The notes under the pieces are model-generated. The model searched no databases. It was not told where the DNA came from and saw nothing but the letters and a program-made list of their open reading frames with translations. From assembly GCA_945887855.1 (NCBI GenBank), contig CAMCZP010000013.1, positions 1 to 64,000 on the forward strand: a stretch of DNA of 64,000 nucleotides. Reading direction: 5' to 3'. A program made the translations under genes and the position numbers. The stretch is from Leptospira interrogans serovar Manilae. GTDB lineage: Bacteria > Spirochaetota > Leptospiria > Leptospirales > Leptospiraceae. This document shows, piece by piece, positions 54,725 to 64,000 of the stretch (positions are counted from its first letter, which is position 1; every line of letters starts with the position of its first letter).

Positions 54725-55573
54725 ATGATTACTTATATTTTCCTGCTTCTTTTTCTCGTGTTAAATGGACTTGGTTCTGAGAGTTTGTTTTCCCCTCCTC
54801 TTCCAGAAGATGCATATACTATTCACTTTGGAGAATTATTTTGTGATGAGATGTATTACTATTCTTATAGATCTAAAAAATTTCATACTGCAATTGATTA
54901 CATAAAAAAATGGAATTCAGGGCATATTGTTAAGGGTGAAACCGATTATGCTATTCTATTAAATCTTTATAAGAAACAATTTTTAACTATTCCAGAAAAA
55001 GCTACTTTTTGGAAAGCAAAGGATGATGCTATATCTTTTATGAAACTCAATCTTTATAGGGATGGATTTGATATAGTAGATACAGCAATTGGTCTTTATC
55101 CCAAGGAAGAAGTTGAAAAATCATATGGATATGGTGATTTAGCTTTTTCAGTTTATCCAGGCATTGCAATTGAAACATTTGATCCAACGGAACCATCTGG
55201 ATGGGGAAAGTCTATACTCATTGAACACCAAGCTCCTGAAAATATGGTTTTTGAGATAAATTGGTTGAATCGGATATTTCGACTAGACCGTTTTTATTCT
55301 GGATACTTTCATAATAGCGCAAACCTTATTAAAAAAGGAGATTATATTAAAAAAGGTGATCCTGTTTCTAAGATTGGGGATGCTAATGGAATATTTAATT
55401 CAGTACATGGGAAACTTGGTATAAGAGAAGGTGCTCATCTTCATTTTGAAATAAGGTTAAAGAAATATTCCCTATTTCCTGACTCTGAGCTTTTATCAAA
55501 CAAAGAAAAATTAACTGAAATTTATATAGATCCCGATTATTTTTTGAAAAGTGCAAAACTTGTAAAAAAATGA
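54725..55573 (+). CDS. M23-like peptidase fold protein, active site in doubt
   Basis: 282 residues, with signal peptide (about 1-18). The C-terminal part fits the M23/LytM fold: GKSILIEHQAP, YFHNSANLIKKGDYIKKGDPVSKIGDANG, then AHLHFEIRL with the HxH zinc site. An HTAID stretch at 54-58 is H-x-x-x-D but lies about 185 residues before HLHFE, much farther than usual, so the first zinc ligand may be displaced or lost. It may be a cell-wall hydrolase or an inactive LytM-factor. GAGGAG lies about 14 nt before the ATG, slightly distant. Confidence 0.7.
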   Translation: MITYIFLLLFLVLNGLGSESLFSPPLPEDAYTIHFGELFCDEMYYYSYRSKKFHTAIDYIKKWNSGHIVKGETDYAILLNLYKKQFLTIPEKATFWKAKDDAISFMKLNLYRDGFDIVDTAIGLYPKEEVEKSYGYGDLAFSVYPGIAIETFDPTEPSGWGKSILIEHQAPENMVFEINWLNRIFRLDRFYSGYFHNSANLIKKGDYIKKGDPVSKIGDANGIFNSVHGKLGIREGAHLHFEIRLKKYSLFPDSELLSNKEKLTEIYIDPDYFLKSAKLVKK

Positions 55574-56036
55574 AGTTTATATAAAAACTTTCTTCTGAGG
55601 TTTGGGGTTTAAAAGTTATAAAAAAATTTCGGTTCTGTCATGTTTATATATATCTCTAGTTGACATACGTATTATCATTTACAAAAAACTTCCCCTTTGA
55701 GTTATTGTAAAAATCTATAAATAGTTGACTGAATTTTAGACACAGATAAACTTCACCTTAATCAATAGTTGATCCTTTCATTTATAAAAAAATAATTATT
55801 TCAGGAAGGTTCCTCTATAATTCTAAAAACTTGATGCTATTTCATAGACTTCTCATCTTCACATATTATTTTTTTGTTCTCATGCATTCTCCGTTTTATC
55901 AAAAAATTTAGCAGAAGAATGTCTCATAACATTTTTATCTTGAGGCATTCTTCTAGCCTTTTCCCATAATTACCACTAGATTTCTTCTCTTGACCTGTAA
56001 ATAACTAATTCTAATCTGTAAATAAAGGAGTATGCT
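55574..56036. other. Long leader region before DAHP synthase
   Basis: 463 bp without a supported gene. AT-rich. Contains the 14-bp hairpin at 55913-55954, TTGACA near 55658, and a direct repeat CTGTAAATAA (55996 and 56017) next to the RBS. A tiny frame, ATG 55882 to TAG 55911, would encode a 9-residue peptide with Phe-Tyr but lacks a ribosome-binding site. Confidence 0.5.
55913..55954 (+). promoter_or_regulatory. Leader hairpin upstream of DAHP synthase
   Basis: AGAAGAATGTCTCA (55913-55926) matches the reverse complement of TGAGGCATTCTTCT (55941-55954) at 13 of 14 positions, loop 14 nt. It ends 82 nt before the GTG. May be an attenuator, a transcript-stabilising stem or a terminator; no clear alternative pairing seen. 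Confidence 0.5.
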
Positions 56037-57176
<1,140 letters not shown>

Positions 57177-57231
57177 GTTATCTAGAGCTCTCACTGTTTT
57201 GTTCTAAGTGGGGGCTCCACAAAAATTTATA

Positions 57232-57267
57232 AATTAATCTGTAAAACTAGACTTTTACAGATTAATT
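57232..57267. terminator. Bidirectional terminator between aroF and GH57 gene
   Basis: A perfect 15-bp stem, AATTAATCTGTAAAA (57232-57246) with TTTTACAGATTAATT (57253-57267), around loop CTAGAC, lying between two convergent genes. A/T-rich flanks on both sides suit use in either direction. Confidence 0.75.
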
Positions 57268-57271
57268 CCCG

Positions 57272-58861
57272 CTAACTAAAAATTTCGAAATCAATTTCTG
57301 GAAAAATGGGATGTTCTTCTTCAATTTGTTTTAGTCTCTCTTCATTTATCTGATCTTTTTCTAGCATTGATTTCATCTCTAAAAATAGGTTAGTATGAAT
57401 ATGAACTCTCCTTGAAGCGTACTCGGGCATGGTTCCTGTTTTTAAAATAAAAGGCCAATCAGAACTCTGAAGCAATAAAACTTCTCTTGCCATTTGGTTA
57501 AGAATTCTTCTCTGGAGAGGAACTTGAGTCTTAAAAAATTTATGTGTCAATTGATTCATTGAGATTGAACATTCAAAGATATGTTGGTATATCCATTCAT
57601 TTGAGGGGTTGAGCCATACATCTCCATATCCTCCCTCTCCCCAGCTTGACATATCCATTTCTACGCTTTGTATACGGGGAAGGTTTGAGATGATCTGCAT
57701 AGGATGTGCAGTAGTAATTTCATTTTGATCGTAGTGAATCTTTTTAAAAAGAAATTCTAAAAACTGAGGTCCTTCAAACCACCAATGCCCATATAATTCA
57801 GCATCATAAGGTGATACTATAATTGCAGATTGATGCTCTTCATGGTAAAATTTTCTTGCTTGGTTAATTCTACTTCTCATGAAATCTTCCGCATGTTTAC
57901 CTGCTGATTCTGTTGCCCAGTCAGGATGATAATAATCTTTATAATTTGAATTTCCTGTAATACGATGATACTTTATACCTGTATTGTGTCGGATTCCATC
58001 AGCATGTATATAATCTTTTATGTAATCATAGTCAAGATCAAATCCAATATCTCTGTAATACTCTCTATAATTAAAATCTCCTGGATATCCTTCCTCTGCA
58101 CTCCAGACTTGTGAGGAGCTTTCCATATCACGTCCAAAAGCAAATACTCCTGCACCAACTTCAACTGGTGCATAAACACCAAACTTTGGTCTAGGTGAAG
58201 AATTTTTCACAGCATGGCTATCTACAAAAAAGTAACGAATACCTTGATCGGAAAGATATTTTTCAAGCCCATTGTAATAGCCACACTCTGCTAACCATAT
58301 TCCTCTTGGTTCAATTCCCCATGTACTCTTATGTTTTTTCTTACCCATTGTCAATTGAGCTCGAATGGAAGAAGGCTCACTTTCTAAGAGGGGTAAAAAA
58401 CCATGTGTTGCATTACAGGTAATTACCTCTAAAGAACCGTCTTTCACAAATTCTTTAAAGCCAGAAATAATATCATTTTCTAGTTCAAGAAAAATTGTTT
58501 TTAAATCTAAAAATCTATGTAGATAAAATGTAGATAAATAGTTTAGATGAGGATCATTGATAGTTCTCTTTACTTCCTTATTGGATAATTCTATAAGCTG
58601 ATCTAGATACTTTAAAAATTTTTCTTGAAGGTATATATCTTTCAACATGGAAACTAGAGTAGGAGTGAAGGACATTGTAATTTTAAAATGAATATTTTCT
58701 TTTTTCAAGTTTCTAAAAACTTTTAGTAATGGTAAATATGTCTCCGAAATGGCCTCATTTAACCAATTTTCTTCCAGGAATGCGGGATTATAACCCTTAT
58801 GTCTTACGTATGGAAGGTGCGCATGCAATACAATTAATTGATATCCTTTAATTGGACTCAT
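57272..58861 (-). CDS. GH57 family alpha-glucan enzyme, branching-enzyme type (DUF1957)
   Basis: 529 residues. GH57 barrel with LHAHLPYVRHKG (N-terminal motif), GIWLAECGYYNGLE (nucleophile Glu192) and SPYDAELYGHWWFEGP (acid/base Asp353). DUF1957-type C-terminal helices follow (WLNPSNEWIYQHIFEC). This subtype includes 1,4-alpha-glucan branching enzymes of glycogen metabolism. Coupled with the DUF4912 gene upstream, which overlaps by 4 nt. Likely works on storage glucan; branching versus amylase activity is not decided by motifs alone. Confidence 0.9.
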   Translation of the reverse strand: MSPIKGYQLIVLHAHLPYVRHKGYNPAFLEENWLNEAISETYLPLLKVFRNLKKENIHFKITMSFTPTLVSMLKDIYLQEKFLKYLDQLIELSNKEVKRTINDPHLNYLSTFYLHRFLDLKTIFLELENDIISGFKEFVKDGSLEVITCNATHGFLPLLESEPSSIRAQLTMGKKKHKSTWGIEPRGIWLAECGYYNGLEKYLSDQGIRYFFVDSHAVKNSSPRPKFGVYAPVEVGAGVFAFGRDMESSSQVWSAEEGYPGDFNYREYYRDIGFDLDYDYIKDYIHADGIRHNTGIKYHRITGNSNYKDYYHPDWATESAGKHAEDFMRSRINQARKFYHEEHQSAIIVSPYDAELYGHWWFEGPQFLEFLFKKIHYDQNEITTAHPMQIISNLPRIQSVEMDMSSWGEGGYGDVWLNPSNEWIYQHIFECSISMNQLTHKFFKTQVPLQRRILNQMAREVLLLQSSDWPFILKTGTMPEYASRRVHIHTNLFLEMKSMLEKDQINEERLKQIEEEHPIFPEIDFEIFS

Positions 58862-59496
58862 TGATTACTCCTTTTTTTCCGGATAGATGTTGGAATAGAA
58901 TGGGAGCTTTGACCGGAAGATCCATCATATAAAACTTTACTTTCCCAATCAGGTAACCAATTCTCTTTTTCTATCTCTGGACTAAATTTTGAACTTCCTA
59001 TAAATGATTTAATTATATAATTATCTTCAACTTTTTCTATATACCCTTCCTGTACCCATTTAGGATGAATCCATTCCTTATGAACATATTGGCTTAGTTT
59101 ATTGGTTGGCATATTGATATGAGCGGAATGTAAAAAAGAATATGTAGTTCCTGCAGAGCTATATGCAATTATTTCTACTCTTAGGTTTTTGACTGGGTAG
59201 TCAAATTTTACAAGATAGGATACTGTAAATGCTGGAAGATAAACTTCCATAAAATGTGAGTGTTTATTCTCATCTGAAAAACGAACTTGAAGTTTATAGC
59301 GAATGTCTTCGAGAGAGATAGTAAAAAAATCTTTGATTTTGCTAAAACTTTCTTCTGAAATACCCCAAAAAATATAAACCTCTTTAGGATTCTTTGTTAG
59401 AACTTTTATTATATCTCTTCCATAGTATACTGGAAGAGTATTTTTTTCTGGCTCATTGTAAATAACTGAGCCTTTGGTTTCTGTATTCTCGTTCAT
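58858..59496 (-). CDS. DUF4912 domain protein
   Basis: 212 residues; DUF4912 core about 20-125 (VYIFWGISEESFSKIKDFF, LRVEIIAYSSAGTTYSFLHSAHI), a beta-sandwich likely to bind carbohydrate. Found often beside GH57 enzymes, as here; ATGA overlap of 4 nt with the GH57 gene. C-terminal tail is basic (SIRKKRSNQ). Likely binds or positions the glucan, an inference from neighbourhood only. Confidence 0.82.
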   Translation of the reverse strand: MNENTETKGSVIYNEPEKNTLPVYYGRDIIKVLTKNPKEVYIFWGISEESFSKIKDFFTISLEDIRYKLQVRFSDENKHSHFMEVYLPAFTVSYLVKFDYPVKNLRVEIIAYSSAGTTYSFLHSAHINMPTNKLSQYVHKEWIHPKWVQEGYIEKVEDNYIIKSFIGSSKFSPEIEKENWLPDWESKVLYDGSSGQSSHSIPTSIRKKRSNQ

Positions 59497-59846
59497 ACCA
59501 AATCTCCTAGAGACACAACATCTGAACTATAAAACTATAGTATACTCTGAATAAAGTAACTCAACCGTAAATTTTTTTTTAATTAGATAATGACCTGATA
59601 TATGTCATATATTAATTTTATACGAAAATTGTGATCTGGGCATTATTTCTCTAATCTACTATAAGGGAATCTTATTTTTCTGGTTCGTTCTACATTCTGT
59701 AAATTTAAGGATTTATTTTAGTCTCTATAGATGCAATTTTGGAGAAATTTAACCTATTTTTATAGAAAAAAATATATATTTTATTCCTTTTTCTAGTAGC
59801 TTTTTTTTATAATTTAAATATCTCTAAGTAGTTACTAAAAATTAAA
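59497..59846. other. Intergenic gap without a gene
   Basis: About 350 bp between divergent genes (DUF4912 and hpf). Extremely AT-rich with several poly-T runs. No tRNA, hairpin or coding frame that I can support; it presumably holds promoters for both sides. Confidence 0.5.
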
Positions 59847-59858
59847 ATGGAGTACTTT

Positions 59859-60146
59859 ATGAAAATTAATTATACTTGGAAACACTTGGATCATTCTAAC
59901 GCAGCTGAAGAGTATGCAAACTCTAAACTTGAGCGTATAACAAAGTATGTTCATAAGATTATATCATGCGAAGTAACTTTCGAAATGGTTCATGATGTTA
60001 TCCAAGCAAATTTCAATCTGCATGCTGACAACAATACCTTCAATGCACATAACAGCAATAAAGATATCTATGCATGTATAGATGGGCTTGAAGACAAAGT
60101 AGAAAGACAGCTTAGCAAATTTCATGATAAAAAATCAACTCATTGA
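59859..60146 (+). CDS. hpf: Ribosome hibernation-promoting factor, HPF/YfiA family
   Basis: Binds the 30S A/P-site region to inactivate or dimerise ribosomes in starvation. I start at ATG 59859 (95 residues, MKINYTWKHLDHS..), because a GGAG site lies 7 nt upstream; an upstream ATG at 59847 would put that site inside the coding part. Family pattern EYANSKLERITKYVHKI, ADNNTFNAHNSNKDIYACIDGLEDKVERQLSKF is clear. Short form without the C-terminal dimerisation domain. Followed 9 nt later by the TPR gene. Confidence 0.92.
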   Translation: MKINYTWKHLDHSNAAEEYANSKLERITKYVHKIISCEVTFEMVHDVIQANFNLHADNNTFNAHNSNKDIYACIDGLEDKVERQLSKFHDKKSTH

Positions 60147-60155
60147 TTTAAGTTC

Positions 60156-61106
60156 ATGCAGCAACGGATTGATGAAGCAAATTATAAGATAAAAGAAGGG
60201 GAGTTTGAAAAAGCTAAAATTATCTTTTCTGAACTCCTCGATATAAATCCTGAGAATCCTGATTATATTTCAGGATTCTATATTGCGAGCTATTGGGATA
60301 ATCGACTAGAAAGAATTCTTTCTAGTCCTGAAGGAAAGGATAGAGGTTTAGTTTTAAACTCTCTCTTTGTAGAATTTGAAATAGAATATAAAAATAGAAG
60401 ATATATACCTAACTCTTCTTATGATGCTATTATTTACTGTATTGTAGGAGAATCTTGCTCTCAACTCAGAACTGGCTTTCAAAAAGAGGGTGCTCATGGC
60501 TTTGGGAGAGACAATTATTTACTGTTAACTAAAAATTTAGTTCGTACAGAAGACTATAAAAATGCATTTGAGTTGATGGAATTTTCTAAGAGATTCTTTG
60601 AGCTTCCAGCAGAGTACTACTTTTATAAAGCAGAATGCTTTTATCATTTGGGAGAAGAAAAGAAAAGTAGAATTCTTTTTAGATCTACTCTTTTGCAGTA
60701 TCCTGATCTCTTTCCATTTGAATCTATAAAATCTGAACCAATGAATTCTTCGTGGTTAGAAATATCTGTAAAACATAGTTCTGAAGACAATGCAAAAGAG
60801 GTTTTACCTGTTTTTTGCTTAGAAAAAAATCTACTACCTGAAATTGCAGAGTATTCCCGGGATGAAATAAAAAATATGTATCATGAAGTACAGAGGTTGA
60901 TCACTAGTGAAATAAAAGATGATGATTTGAAACTAAAAGTTCATTGTAGAATTATACAATATGGTATCACAATATTAGATTCATTTCATGGGCAACTAAA
61001 TATTGATCTGTCTAGGAAAGTGAGAGAAATTATCCAATCTATTGATTCGGGATTACTTGAAAGGAGGGAGTTGGTAAGGCGTAGTACAATTAAATCATCT
61101 GATTAA
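60156..61106 (+). CDS. TPR-repeat protein
   Basis: 316 residues, helical throughout. TPR-like pairs: IDEANYKIKEGEFEKAKIIFSELLDINPENPDY (about 4-36) and YKNAFELMEFSKRFFELPAEYYFYKAECFYHLGEEKKSRILFRSTLLQYPDL (about 130-185). No signal or membrane segment, so cytoplasmic. Same strand directly behind hpf. Function unknown; a scaffold for protein contacts. Its 3' end overlaps the convergent phosphatase gene by 4 nt. Confidence 0.75.
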   Translation: MQQRIDEANYKIKEGEFEKAKIIFSELLDINPENPDYISGFYIASYWDNRLERILSSPEGKDRGLVLNSLFVEFEIEYKNRRYIPNSSYDAIIYCIVGESCSQLRTGFQKEGAHGFGRDNYLLLTKNLVRTEDYKNAFELMEFSKRFFELPAEYYFYKAECFYHLGEEKKSRILFRSTLLQYPDLFPFESIKSEPMNSSWLEISVKHSSEDNAKEVLPVFCLEKNLLPEIAEYSRDEIKNMYHEVQRLITSEIKDDDLKLKVHCRIIQYGITILDSFHGQLNIDLSRKVREIIQSIDSGLLERRELVRRSTIKSSD

Positions 61107-62656
61107 ACTAATACAAATGCTGTTTTTTTATTGTATACTTCTTCAAATAAATCTCTTTTTTGTTGAGCTGACCAAACATCAATATGTGGGTCAATTCCTT
61201 TACGGGTTTTAACTTTGAATATAACCAAATCATTTTGCACTTCACAAGAAATATCTTCTACTATTCCTTGGTGGCTTCTGTCCAATCCATCTGCAATTCG
61301 TAAAATTCCTCCTAATTTTCTCACAGTCATTTGATCCTCTAGAGGAATTGCATTGAACTCCAAATGCTTTGGCTTTGGGGAACTCTTTCTATGATATCTT
61401 GCCACTAATGCTATAATCTCAATTTCTTCAAAGTTAAAGCCTACCATGTGTTCAGAGTTTCTAATGATATAATAGCTATGCTTGTGATGCGAGCTGTGAG
61501 ATATGCCAAATCCAACTTCATGTAACATGGATGCAGCTTCTAAGTATTCTCTTTCATCTCCTGTAAAACAGTGTAGATCTATTAGATCATCAAAAATTTT
61601 TAAAGAAAGACGAGATACTTTTTCAACATGCTCTTTTTCATAAGGAAAAGTATTGAATAAGCTATTAATTGCTTTTAGCCTAATGTTGGTTAATGCATGA
61701 CCAACACCATCTCCCTTATCTTCCCATTTCTTAATTGTATCATATATGATTCCCTCTCTAAGTGCATAATCAGAAACCATCATTTTATTTATTGAAAATT
61801 GCTTGAAGATTTCTTGGAGGATTATGCTTCCAGCAACTATTATATCTGCTCGCTTTAGGTCTAAGCCAGGAATCTTAGTTCTTTTTTTGAGGGTGTCTGC
61901 ACCATTTAATATATTTCTTAGTTTAAATAAAGATTCATCTGAAAATTCAAAGCTGTTAAGTGATCTTGGGAGTGGGTCACCTTTATCAGCTATGATCATA
62001 CTAGCGATTGACTGGATAGTTCCAGAAGAACCGATTACAATCTCAGGAGCAAGTTTTTGAATTTCTCTTCTCATAGGACCCAACATGCCTTCAACGTGAA
62101 GAGAGCATTGGTTGATATCAGAAGGGCGATCAGGATCACCATTGAAAAATTTTTCTGTAAGTCGAACTGCTCCCATTTTGAAACTTTGGGCTGTGTAGAT
62201 TTCTCCCTTCTGTCCTACGAGAAGTTCAGTACTTCCTCCACCAATATCTACCATTAAGATTTTTTTGTCAAAGACAGGGAGACCTTGGAGAATACCAAAA
62301 TAGATCAATCTAGCTTCTTCAAAACCAGAGATTATTTCAATATGAAGGCCTAATTCCTCGATAGCTCTAGATAAGAATACATCCCTATTCTTTGCTTCCC
62401 GAAGAGCACTTGTTGCAACTGCCCTTATTTCGGCATTATGGATTTCAGCTAGACCTTTAAATCTTTTTAGACATTTTATCCCACGATCTATTGCATCGGG
62501 AGTTATAACTTCATAGTTCCCCGATCCACTTCCTAGCCTTACAGATTCTTTTTCTTTGCCAAGGGATTCAAATGTACCATCCTCTTTGACCTTTACGATG
62601 ATAATATGAAAAGAGTTAGTTCCTAAATCGATAGCTGCTAACGTTCTTTCTTTCAT
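61103..62656 (-). CDS. Exopolyphosphatase/guanosine pentaphosphate phosphatase family
   Basis: 517 residues. ASKHA-type N-terminal domain with AAIDLGTNSFHIIIVKV, VDIGGGSTELLVG and IGSSGTIQSIASMI (phosphate-binding loops), then an HD-type C-terminal domain with MLHEVGFGISHSSHHKHSYYI. Ppx/GppA enzymes remove terminal phosphate from polyP or pppGpp, linking it to the stringent response. Length matches Ppx with its C-terminal HD. Distinguishing Ppx from GppA by sequence is not possible here. Shares the region with the cyclic-nucleotide-type regulator upstream, 20 nt apart. Confidence 0.88.
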   Translation of the reverse strand: MKERTLAAIDLGTNSFHIIIVKVKEDGTFESLGKEKESVRLGSGSGNYEVITPDAIDRGIKCLKRFKGLAEIHNAEIRAVATSALREAKNRDVFLSRAIEELGLHIEIISGFEEARLIYFGILQGLPVFDKKILMVDIGGGSTELLVGQKGEIYTAQSFKMGAVRLTEKFFNGDPDRPSDINQCSLHVEGMLGPMRREIQKLAPEIVIGSSGTIQSIASMIIADKGDPLPRSLNSFEFSDESLFKLRNILNGADTLKKRTKIPGLDLKRADIIVAGSIILQEIFKQFSINKMMVSDYALREGIIYDTIKKWEDKGDGVGHALTNIRLKAINSLFNTFPYEKEHVEKVSRLSLKIFDDLIDLHCFTGDEREYLEAASMLHEVGFGISHSSHHKHSYYIIRNSEHMVGFNFEEIEIIALVARYHRKSSPKPKHLEFNAIPLEDQMTVRKLGGILRIADGLDRSHQGIVEDISCEVQNDLVIFKVKTRKGIDPHIDVWSAQQKRDLFEEVYNKKTAFVLV

Positions 62657-62676
62657 ATTATCACCAAAGCCAAAAA

Positions 62677-63891
62677 TTATCTTCTGACTTTATCATCTTT
62701 AGAAGACATTTTATGGTAGTACTGAACTAACTTTTCAAGTAGGCCTAGATCAGTTGTTTTTATTACATCTTCTTCTATCTTGAGAAATTTATTTTTTTCA
62801 AATAGTTTATAGACAATTTTCTCGTCTCTATTTTCAACAAGACCAACCATTTTTAAGACTTCAGCAACCCCAATATCAAAACTGTATGGTGCTCGTGGTC
62901 CAATCTTAGCTCTATTTTTTTCTGCAAGTGTAAAGAGTGTATCAGCAATTCTTCCTGCTGGATCTGTGATCATTAAATTTGCTAATTGTTTATAGGCAGT
63001 CCAGATTCTCTCTGAAAGCAATGTAATGAGTTTAGTAGCGAGTTGGGGCTGTGCCTTAACCATCCCTTCAAAGTTGGCCTTATTGATTGCCAATACGCTT
63101 ACATCACCAAATGCAACTGCTGAAGCTGATCGAGGCTTATTGTCTAGAATAGCCATTTCTCCAAAGATATCACCTTCGTTTAAGACTGCCAACATTACTT
63201 CATTGTCGTTGATAATCTTTGAAATACGTACTTTTCCCGTTTGAATGATGTAGAGCTCTTTTCCTGGCTCATATTCACAAAAGATCACTTCATTGTCTTC
63301 AAACTTTCGATTGATCTTGGTTTCATCCACATCAGGTAAACTTGGCTCTCTACCTAAGTCTTCAAGTTTTGTTTTTACTTCTTCAACATATTTCCCTTGG
63401 GGTAAGTATTTGATATAAGCTTGGTAAGCATATATACAATGCTCCATTTTACCTTCATTAAAATAATGCTCTGCCATATTGTATAGTTGGTTAAGATCTT
63501 CGGGTGCACTTGCTGTTTTAAAGGAGAGTTTTGCAATAGTCTGACTGAACTGACGAAGCTTCATAGAAAAGTATCTGATAATCTTCATAGCAACGGGTGT
63601 ATTTCGTTGAATGAGTGTTCCAAACTGATCGTAGTTAACAGCTATTAGGGATACATTCGTCAAAGCTGTTACGCTTTCAATTTGAGACTTATGACTCATG
63701 GCAGCTACTACACCAAAAAAGTCTCCGGGACCTAAAACTGTATTAGGATCTTCTCCTACAACTGGATTTTCGCGTAGTACTTTTACCTTTCCTTCCCTAA
63801 CAATGTAGAATGTAGGTGGATCTTTCTTTCCTTCTACAATTATAAAGGAACTGGCATTGTAGGAAGCCATATTAAAACTAGGAGCGGACAT
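62677..63891 (-). CDS. Double cyclic nucleotide-binding domain regulator
   Basis: 404 residues: two cNMP-binding-type domains (about 15-120 and 185-300), joined by a linker with a short TPR-like LNQLYNMAEHYFNEGKM. The second domain has the GDIFGEMAILDNKPRSASAVA motif, with the Arg for the phosphate; the first is less complete (GDFFGVVAAMSHKSQIESV). A C-terminal helical wing-like region (GRIADTLFTLAEKNR, GVAEVLKMVGLV) resembles CRP-type helix-turn-helix, so a DNA-binding regulator is possible but unproven. Same strand and 20 nt before the Ppx/GppA gene. Confidence 0.82.
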   Translation of the reverse strand: MSAPSFNMASYNASSFIIVEGKKDPPTFYIVREGKVKVLRENPVVGEDPNTVLGPGDFFGVVAAMSHKSQIESVTALTNVSLIAVNYDQFGTLIQRNTPVAMKIIRYFSMKLRQFSQTIAKLSFKTASAPEDLNQLYNMAEHYFNEGKMEHCIYAYQAYIKYLPQGKYVEEVKTKLEDLGREPSLPDVDETKINRKFEDNEVIFCEYEPGKELYIIQTGKVRISKIINDNEVMLAVLNEGDIFGEMAILDNKPRSASAVAFGDVSVLAINKANFEGMVKAQPQLATKLITLLSERIWTAYKQLANLMITDPAGRIADTLFTLAEKNRAKIGPRAPYSFDIGVAEVLKMVGLVENRDEKIVYKLFEKNKFLKIEEDVIKTTDLGLLEKLVQYYHKMSSKDDKVRR

Positions 63892-63932
63892 GAATACGTC
63901 TCTCTTCCGGGGAAAAACCCGATTTATTTATC

Positions 63933-64000
63933 ATGATTTTTATTTTTCTGATATTGGGTTTTCTATATCAAGGATTTTTATCTGCTCGAGTTCAATTTCT
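63933..64000 (+). CDS. Start of a possible exported protein, cut by window end
   Basis: An ATG at 63933 opens a frame beginning MIFIFLILGFLYQGFLSARV, a typical hydrophobic signal sequence, to the window edge without a stop. It is divergent to the cyclic-nucleotide regulator. Only about 22 codons are visible, and the RBS is not clear, so this is tentative. Confidence 0.4.
   Translation, partial: MIFIFLILGFLYQGFLSARVQF

Noticed and set aside
55882..55911. Leader peptide gene for attenuation of DAHP synthase
   Set aside because: Only one Phe and one Tyr codon and no ribosome-binding site; mentioned as a hypothesis, not annotated.
59847..59858. ATG start 4 codons upstream for hpf
   Set aside because: It would overlap the GGAG ribosome-binding site that serves ATG 59859.

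Overview
The window is low-GC, gene-dense double-membrane bacterial DNA, most likely a Leptospira-like spirochaete. This assignment is an inference from content. Several exported proteins carry relaxed spirochaete-style lipoboxes (hydrophobic run ending F-C, Y-C or S-C). There are OmpA, FadL-type and LolC/E-type envelope proteins, a flagellar FliG, 7TM-DISM and PilZ signalling proteins, and a large NAD-glutamate dehydrogenase. Coding is packed on both strands with many 1-4 nt start/stop overlaps. I see no rRNA, tRNA, CRISPR array or transposase gene.

1-6272: the end of a Uma2-family gene, then a compact pyruvate dehydrogenase operon (aceE-aceF-lpdA) and a terminator-like hairpin. These three genes are visibly richer in G+C than the rest and look proteobacterial in type. 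6305-10250: accessory DNA with an unknown helical protein, two near-identical Uma2 genes in direct repeats of about 0.76 kb flanking a membrane protein, and two kinds of structured non-coding repeat.

10248-19300: a small exported protein, an NADH-dehydrogenase-like flavoprotein, pyrE with an acetyltransferase, a TrmH/TrmJ-type RNA methyltransferase, a SanA-like membrane protein, and a minus-strand run of a TonB-C-like protein, a KdsD-type isomerase, an 82-residue protein and a membrane-bound MutS-like ATPase, plus an exported hydrolase. 19600-28520: PilZ protein, thiolase, LolC/E-type permease, fabG-plsX-rpmF, suhB-fliG, OmpA lipoprotein and an RluA-type pseudouridine synthase.

28529-37800: a 1321-residue 7TM-DISM/GAF/histidine kinase, cutA with a terminator, a 24-residue lysine-rich micro-protein not expected from standard ORF calling, a large polytopic membrane protein, and a tight operon of STAS protein, lipase-like lipoprotein and spore-photoproduct-lyase-type radical SAM protein. 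37880-48480 (minus strand): PD40/OmpA protein, FadL-like porin, NAD-GDH, von Willebrand A protein and guaB. 48550-64000: PilZ-like protein, cyclase-family hydrolase, lipoprotein, folE, amidase with its XRE-cupin regulator, an M23-like protein, a DAHP synthase behind a long structured leader, a GH57/DUF4912 alpha-glucan pair, hpf, a TPR protein, Ppx/GppA phosphatase and a double cyclic-nucleotide-binding regulator.

Most genes are ordinary housekeeping. The parts most worth a second look are the lysine-rich micro-gene with its ideal Shine-Dalgarno and palindromic leader, the two families of folded intergenic repeats, the mosaic Uma2 duplication, the hairpin leader of the DAHP synthase, and the membrane MutS-like ATPase.
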